A DNA stretch of 64,000 nucleotides from Lycium barbarum (lineage: Eukaryota; Streptophyta; Magnoliopsida; Solanales; Solanaceae), in NCBI RefSeq assembly GCF_019175385.1, contig NC_083346.1:60231821-60295820 (forward strand), given 5' to 3'. Positions within the stretch are counted from its first letter, which is position 1; each line of letters starts with the position of its first letter. Shown piece by piece: positions 58,920-64,000 of this stretch. Under the pieces are notes generated by a model, which made no database searches, was not told where the DNA came from, and was given only the letters and a program-made list of their open reading frames with translations. The translations under genes and the position numbers were made by a program.

Positions 58920-61270
58920 TGTTATATCTCGTATTTTTTATACGTCGAGTTATTCGCAAGAGAATCGATCCAAGTTAAAAACGGGATCATTTTCAGACAC
59001 GAAATAGGAATCTTTAATTTTCAATTTTAATTAAAACATAAATGGTTTATAAATTGTAATTAGTATAAAAATATTATTGGAGATAAGGGATTAATTAATT
59101 GTAATTAGATTGTTGAGTAAAAATTAGTGATTAATTAAGCTTAATTGCCATAGTGGGCCCACCCGAATTAATTAGAAAAAAAAAGGAAAAAGAAAAAAAT
59201 AGATGCCATATAGTACGGCACGTGTAGGGCCTAGGAAATTCATATATAAGCCACCAAGGATGACTCATTGAATCATATTTCACACATTGTTGAACAAAGA
59301 AAAACAAAAAGGAAAGGAAATGGAGATGGAGAAAAGCTCTCGGCCATAGCCATTGTTGGCCGAGAGAGTGAGCCTTGGTGAGGGGAGTTTGGGGGCTTGA
59401 TTTCCAAGGAATCATAGGTGTTCAAAAGGATTTCAACGTGAGTTGAATCGTTGGAGGAGATAACGTTAAGAAATCAAGATCGTTAAGGTAAGATTCAACT
59501 TTTTTTTCTATATGTTTTGGAGGTAGTTTAAACCTGCTAAACTTGATGGATGTGTGTTGAATGTAAAAGGTTATAAGTGTTGATGTTGAAGTATAAGTTT
59601 TTTTTTGGCCGTGAGTAGGGGCTGTTCTAACTTAAAATGATGAATTAATATTGATGTTGTTGTCGTTATGATTGTTATTGATCGTGTGACGAAAGTGAAG
59701 GAATTAGATAATTAAAGTTAAAGTCGTGTTGTTATGAACATGTTTTTATCCTTGTTAAATTGAAAGGATTGGAGATATGATCATGTCCATATGTTGTTGT
59801 TGGTATTTCTGTGTTAACAGGAGGATAATTCAAAATTCGGGTTAGGCGAATGTATAGGGGAAATGTTGCCTGATTTTCGTTAAGTCCTTAACTAACAAAA
59901 ACACCCTAATCGAGAAAGTATAAGTTAAGGAATAAGTTCTATAAGCGATAAGCTGCGAAATTACGAACTAGAAAGTATAGTACTAACGATAGCGTTACTT
60001 TTATATTAAATAGGCTAAAGGGACGACGAAGCGAACGGGTTTGCGATTAGTCGTGAACAGGTATGTAAAGCTGTCCCTTCTTTCTTTTGGCATGTCTTAG
60101 ATTTAAGTGATGAATGATATGAGCTTTGGGGTAATTCTATTCCTAAGTTTCGAGTGTGATTTATGTGTCCTGTTCTTAGAGACTCTACGACAATTAATGT
60201 CCTTGACTTTTATAAGCTATTTTGTATTCATGTCTACGATTCCTAAGGCTCTTTTGATATGAACTATAATGACATTCGAGAGATACTTGATATGATTGTC
60301 GCTACTGATACTCAGGTGTTGATCTCTTCTTCTTATTCTCTTTGAGTCTTGATAATGATTTAATTTGCATATGGTGGCTCACTACTCTGCTCGTGCATGC
60401 CTCAATATGTCTTTCACCGAGTCCCGGGTCGGGTATGTTATCGTGCACAGTTTCACTGCATTGTTCACCGAGTCCCTCACTAGAGGGTCGGGTACGGTAT
60501 ATATATATATATGATGATATGATGATATGTTATGGCAGCCAGGAGGGCATATGATGACTTTATTCACCGAGTCCCATAATGGGCCAGGTATGATATATGA
60601 TATTGACATGCATGATTTATGTTTACAAAGGCAAGTGTTCTGGTATTCTGGATGTTATAGTTGTCTCATGCACTCCCTATTTCAGTTATGATCCTCCTTA
60701 CTGTATTTCATGCTTTACATACTCAGTACATATCTCGTACTGACCCCCCTTTCTTCGGGGGGGGGGGGGGGGGGTGCGTTTCACGCCCGCAGGTGCAGAT
60801 ACTAGCTTTGGTGATCCGCCAGGTTAGGACTTCTATTCAGCTGTCTTGGAGAGCTCCGTTGTTCCGGAGCCTAGATTTTGGTACAGACCTTCTGATATAT
60901 ATATGTATATGTTTGTCCAGGGGTACAACGGGGCCCTGTCCCGTCATATTTCACTGTTGATACTCTTAGAGGTCTGTAGACATGTGTGTGGGTTGTATAC
61001 AGATTTGATCAGTTGCGTCTATATAGTTTTATTGTGGATGTTCTGTCATTGTAGTAGCCTTGCCGGCTTGCATATGCAATCGTTTCGTAGTGGCAGCCTT
61101 GTCGGCTTGCATAATATAATGATATATACAGTGGCAGCCTCGTCGGCTTGCGTATGCTATTACGATGTGATTGATTGAGGACCTATAGTACCAGTTCGAT
61201 TATATTTGACAGGTACATATGGGTGTCCAACTCGGGCACTAGTCATGGCCCACGGGGCTGGGTCGTGACA
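58920..61270 (+). repeat. 3' LTR of element B
   Basis: 2351 bp, TGTTATATCTCG to GGGTCGTGACA. Differences from the 5' LTR include a (TA)n tract and the G run in the hairpin block (60719-60794), which is 18 Gs here against 7 there. Confidence 0.92.
60757..60774 (+). repeat. Poly-G run of 18
   Basis: Uninterrupted G18 in the 3' LTR of B at the position of the GGGGG hairpin arm. May be real slippage, may be a base-calling artefact. Confidence 0.8.
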
Positions 61271-61546
61271 ACATGTAACAAGAACGATGATGGTAATGAT
61301 GTTCATGATACTTATGGACTCTTATGTATACATGTCTAAGTATGTATGACTATTATGTAACATCGAACTTACATGGCCGGGTAGGATACCTATCGCGCGC
61401 ACACCACTACAGTTAGGTACGGATAACACTGAGCCTTGGTAGGGCCAGGTATGTATACTCACCGAGTCTTGTCATGGCCGGGTATGTGAATCACCGAACC
61501 TTTTTGGTCGGGTACGGTATGAGCATGAATATGAATACAAATACGA

Positions 61547-61577
<31 letters not shown>

Positions 61578-62258
61578 CATGAGTAAGCATTAGAAATTGA
61601 AGGTCCCTATAAAAGAAAAGTAAGTGGACATGATGAAGGCCTAGAGGTGCAAATGACTCTATTACCTCTTGATTCACCCATCTTATGCTATATCTTATAC
61701 TATTTCTTATGCTGTCTCTTATGCTCCTACTACGATGTTGATTATGCTTTACATACTCAGTACATTATTCGTACTAACTTTCTTTTGTTTGTAGACGTTG
61801 CGTCATGACCGTAGGTGGACAGGGAGACAGGCTTGATCCATAGATTTCTTACTCAGGGACTGCATAAAGGAGCTCCATTTCATCCGGAGCTACAGGTTTT
61901 GGTATTATTCTTTTGTGTACATACATATGGGCACGGTGGGGTCCTGTCCCGCCTATATGATGTTACGTACCCTTCTTAGAGGCTCGTAGACAGTTGTGTA
62001 TGGGTAGATGTCATTTAGCCTTGTCGGCTCACATTTTGTATATTATTTTGTTAGCCTCGTCGGCGTGTATATACGGCTATGGGCAAAGTTGTTGATGATG
62101 ATATAAATGTGTTGCCCAATGGGATTAGTACTATTGACGTATGTAAATTATGAGTAAGCCATACGGCTCACCTAGGTATGAATATGAGAGTACGATAAGA
62201 GATGCCCAGGTGGGTTAGCAACGGGTGCTCGTCATGGCCCTCCGGTTAGGTCGTGGCA
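61271..62258 (+). repeat. 3' LTR of element C, right part
   Basis: 988 bp continuing 38417. Contains ACCGAG...GGCCGGGTA units at 61370-61510, a short (TGTA)n tract at 61553-61575, the mid-LTR hairpin block at 61751-61817, and ends TCGTGGCA followed by the CTTTT duplication. Confidence 0.85.
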
Positions 62259-62263
62259 CTTTT

Positions 62264-63088
62264 GTTCATTTCTGTTATGGTGCGCTTTATCTCTACATCC
62301 CTTCAAGTGACCTTGTTCCTTTATACTTATTTGACTTGGTTGTAATTCGCTTCGTCTGTTAGTACTTTACCTCGTAATCATTCTACATTAGTCCTGTTTC
62401 AGCGAAACTTAACCAGATGCATGCTTGAAGTGAAACCTTTCTATGTTCCTTAGTTACTCTCCTCCCCTTGGTTGACCATCTTATTCCTCCTGTACAACTC
62501 CCATACATACACTAGCCGTCCTTGATTAATAAATTTCAAAAACTAAAAACCGTCTGATATTTTGTAATACAAACGTCGATAGCAGTCCCTTCATAACGCT
62601 GGACCCGAAGAAAAGGCCGGATGTACCGACTTCTGTAATGCTTTTCTCATATCCTTTTCATCGGCCCTAAGTGTAAAGCTAAAGTTTGTGGTGGGGTCAT
62701 ATTCGCAGCTGCCCAGGCATTGTCATAAAGGCCAGAATCTTTGAAGGGTCAGACTCAATCGCATAACTTATATTCCTCCTCATCTCTTCTATCACTCTCT
62801 AACCCCTACTGGCAAATGGGCGTTACTCGGATGTCAATTTTCGGAGCTGACCCCACATTTCTTTGTGATTGAAACCCTTTTTATACTCGCGTAATCACAA
62901 TTCTAATGAGAAGATATAATCGGGAACGAACATTCCTACGTTGTTGGCTTTATCACACGATCTAGATCATGAAGAAAAGAGGCATTTCCTAAATGCCCTG
63001 TAGCCTCCTGCTTAGAAGTATAGCGCACTTCATACCCCAAAACAAGACTCTACTAGACGCGGCTCATAGACATCCCTAGGACTGACCC
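62264..63088 (-). other. Element D interior, 5' (leader) piece
   Basis: 825 bp next to the D primer-binding site, where gag would be expected. On the minus strand no ATG opens a frame resembling the basic MPP/MPK Gag start of A, B and E. The leader block CGCGTCTAGTAGAGTCTTG is present at 63061-63043. Confidence 0.65.
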
Positions 63089-63100
63089 GCTCTGATACCA
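63089..63100 (-). other. Primer-binding site of element D
   Basis: Minus strand TGGTATCAGAGC, three bases inside the LTR end at 63104. All 12 bases conserved despite the age of the element. Confidence 0.88.
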
Positions 63101-63103
63101 CTT

Positions 63104-64000
63104 TGTCACACTCCGATGAGGGGCATAACGGGCACCCGACCCCAACAGCCGAGTACCACCTGACGTGACATAATATAACCATAATACAACATCCTGATCG
63201 TAATCATTAGCATGTACATATAAGAGGACCGGTACACAGGTAGGCCCAACACAAGGATAACATAACCTCTTTTTGAACGACTGTATACATAAGCTAGCCG
63301 ACAAGGCCGCAACATGAATATCATATAGTGTCATATAGCCGCACAGGCTATAACCTATGTATCATAAGTATAATGAAATCATGCATGACTCCGACACCCA
63401 CTACACTGTCTACGAGCCTCTAAGAGTGCATACATCGATCGTATACATAACATGTAGACTCGATATATACCCAACTAACATGCCCGGCATAGTGGTACTT
63501 GCTGATGTCCTACTGAAGCTAGAGATCCTATTAAGAAGGTCCTTCTGCTTTTCCTGTCAAGACCTGTAACACGAAATGCCGCGCCCCAAGAAGTGGGACG
63601 ATCAGTACGGACAAAAGTACTGAGTATGTAAAGCAGGGAAGTAATGACATCAGTAAAATATAAATGTAAACATGGGAGAATAGTGATAACTGCTAACCTG
63701 TGACATCTGAAACCATATAATATGCCATGCATGAGAAAATAATTTTTCATATGCAAGGAAATATACATAATATTTATACAAAAATATAACGTACCCGGCC
63801 CTAGTGGGACTCGGTGTGAAGCATACCCGGCCCTTTCGGGACTCGATGTGAAATGTACCCGGCCTTTTCAGGACTTTGTGTGTATATCATCATCCTCCCT
63901 GCGTCCGGGGTTTCCCATGTCCGAAAAAACATCATTATATCATAATGTACCCGGCCCTAACGGGACTCGGCGTGAATACCCAACTGATCAGTGGTTGCAC
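63104..64000 (-). repeat. 5' LTR of element D, cut by window end
   Basis: 897 bp visible, collinear with 4544 onward. Includes the hairpin block at about 63558-63630 and the CCGGCCC/GGGACTCGG units at 63795-63978. Confidence 0.88.

Larger units (their letters stand above)
38418..61270 (+). mobile_element. Element B: Ty3/gypsy chromovirus, split by S4 and E
   Basis: 5' LTR 38418-43667 (2338 bp without S4), primer-binding site at 43672, gag-pol 43871-48593 plus tail 58655-58864, polypurine tract 58909-58919, 3' LTR 58920-61270 (2351 bp). Without the insertions it is about 9.9 kb. It lies in the 3' LTR of C. The flanking pentamers, AGATA on the left and ACATG on the right, do not match, so the target-site duplication has mutated or the ends come from recombination. 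Coding region inactive: one frameshift, many stops, and two catalytic Asp-to-Asn changes. Confidence 0.88.
33273..62258 (+). mobile_element. Element C: decayed Ty3/gypsy chromovirus, split by B
   Basis: Perfect target-site duplication CTTTT at 33268-33272 and 62259-62263, so this is one insertion although its ends are 29 kb apart. It holds a ~220-bp remnant of the 5' LTR, a polyprotein remnant (about 33495-36740) and a 3' LTR in two parts (36963-38417 and 61271-62258, about 2.44 kb in all). Most of the 5' LTR, the primer-binding site, the leader and most of gag are deleted. Element B lies inside its 3' LTR. Inserted in the interior of element D. Confidence 0.9.
4544..64000 (-). mobile_element. 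Element D: minus-strand LTR retrotransposon without visible genes, host of most of the window
   Basis: The same LTR occurs at 4544-7305 (complete, 3' LTR) and from 63104 to the window end (5' LTR, cut off), both starting TGTCACACTCCGA on the plus strand. A reverse-complement tRNA-Met primer-binding site lies 3 bp inside the right LTR. Once the insertions F, A and C are removed, four interior pieces remain (7306-9130, 15408-15679, 31928-33267, 62264-63088), about 4.3 kb in all. I find no gag, protease, RT, RNase H, integrase or chromodomain motif in them on either strand. This fits a non-autonomous LARD-like element, or a coding element decayed past recognition. The LTRs differ visibly from each other, so it is the oldest chromovirus-like layer here. 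Its target-site duplication cannot be checked; the five bases on the left are CTAAG. Confidence 0.75.

Overview
The window is repeat-dense nuclear DNA from a flowering plant. It is probably a dicot and possibly Solanaceae; that guess rests only on the style of the retrotransposons and I could not test it. I see no intact host gene, no RNA gene and no CRISPR array. Nearly everything is LTR retrotransposon inserted into LTR retrotransposon. The coding elements are Ty3/gypsy chromoviruses with the order gag, protease, reverse transcriptase, RNase H, integrase, C-terminal chromodomain (Tekay/Del-like). Their primer-binding sites match the 3' end of initiator tRNA-Met.

Layout by nesting depth. Level 0 (1-4543): non-coding DNA, a ~1.4 kb inverted duplication carrying two opposed MADS-box pseudogene copies (376-1752), and the 5' LTR, primer-binding site and a gag zinc-knuckle scrap of a Ty1/copia element (about 3180-4543). 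Level 1: minus-strand element D starts at 4544 inside that copia element and runs past the right end of the window. It has a 3' LTR at 4544-7305 and the start of its 5' LTR at 63104-64000. Its ~4.3 kb interior, split into four pieces, shows no recognisable coding domain. Level 2, all inside D: solo LTR F (9136-15402), element A (15685-31922) and element C (33273-62258). Level 3: non-autonomous element G inside F (11723-15093), solo LTR S2 inside A (22873-29040), element B inside the 3' LTR of C (38418-61270). Level 4: solo LTR S3 inside S2 (24579-27500), solo LTR S4 inside the 5' LTR of B (39948-42854), and minus-strand element E inside the B polyprotein (48594-58654).

The boundaries are well supported. 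F, G, A, S2, S3, C and S4 begin TG, end CA and have perfect 5-bp target-site duplications. E has one with a single mismatch, B has none that matches, and the far end of D is outside the window. All four gag-pol copies (A, B, C, E) are broken. A, B and E carry stop codons, many of the C-to-T or G-to-A type expected of methylated transposons. B has also lost catalytic aspartates of RT and integrase. C has lost its gag, most of its 5' LTR and the integrase core.

The most interesting signals are non-coding: (1) the inverted MADS duplication, which could form a long hairpin RNA; (2) short sequence blocks shared by otherwise different LTR families (a hairpin block near the middle of each LTR, a leader block after the primer-binding site, an inverted repeat before the polypurine tract, and arrays of a TACGGNCCGTA palindrome upstream of the TATA box); (3) element D, which keeps these cis-signals but no visible genes, as expected of an element mobilised in trans; (4) G, a young non-autonomous element with an intact open frame of about 390 codons and unknown function.
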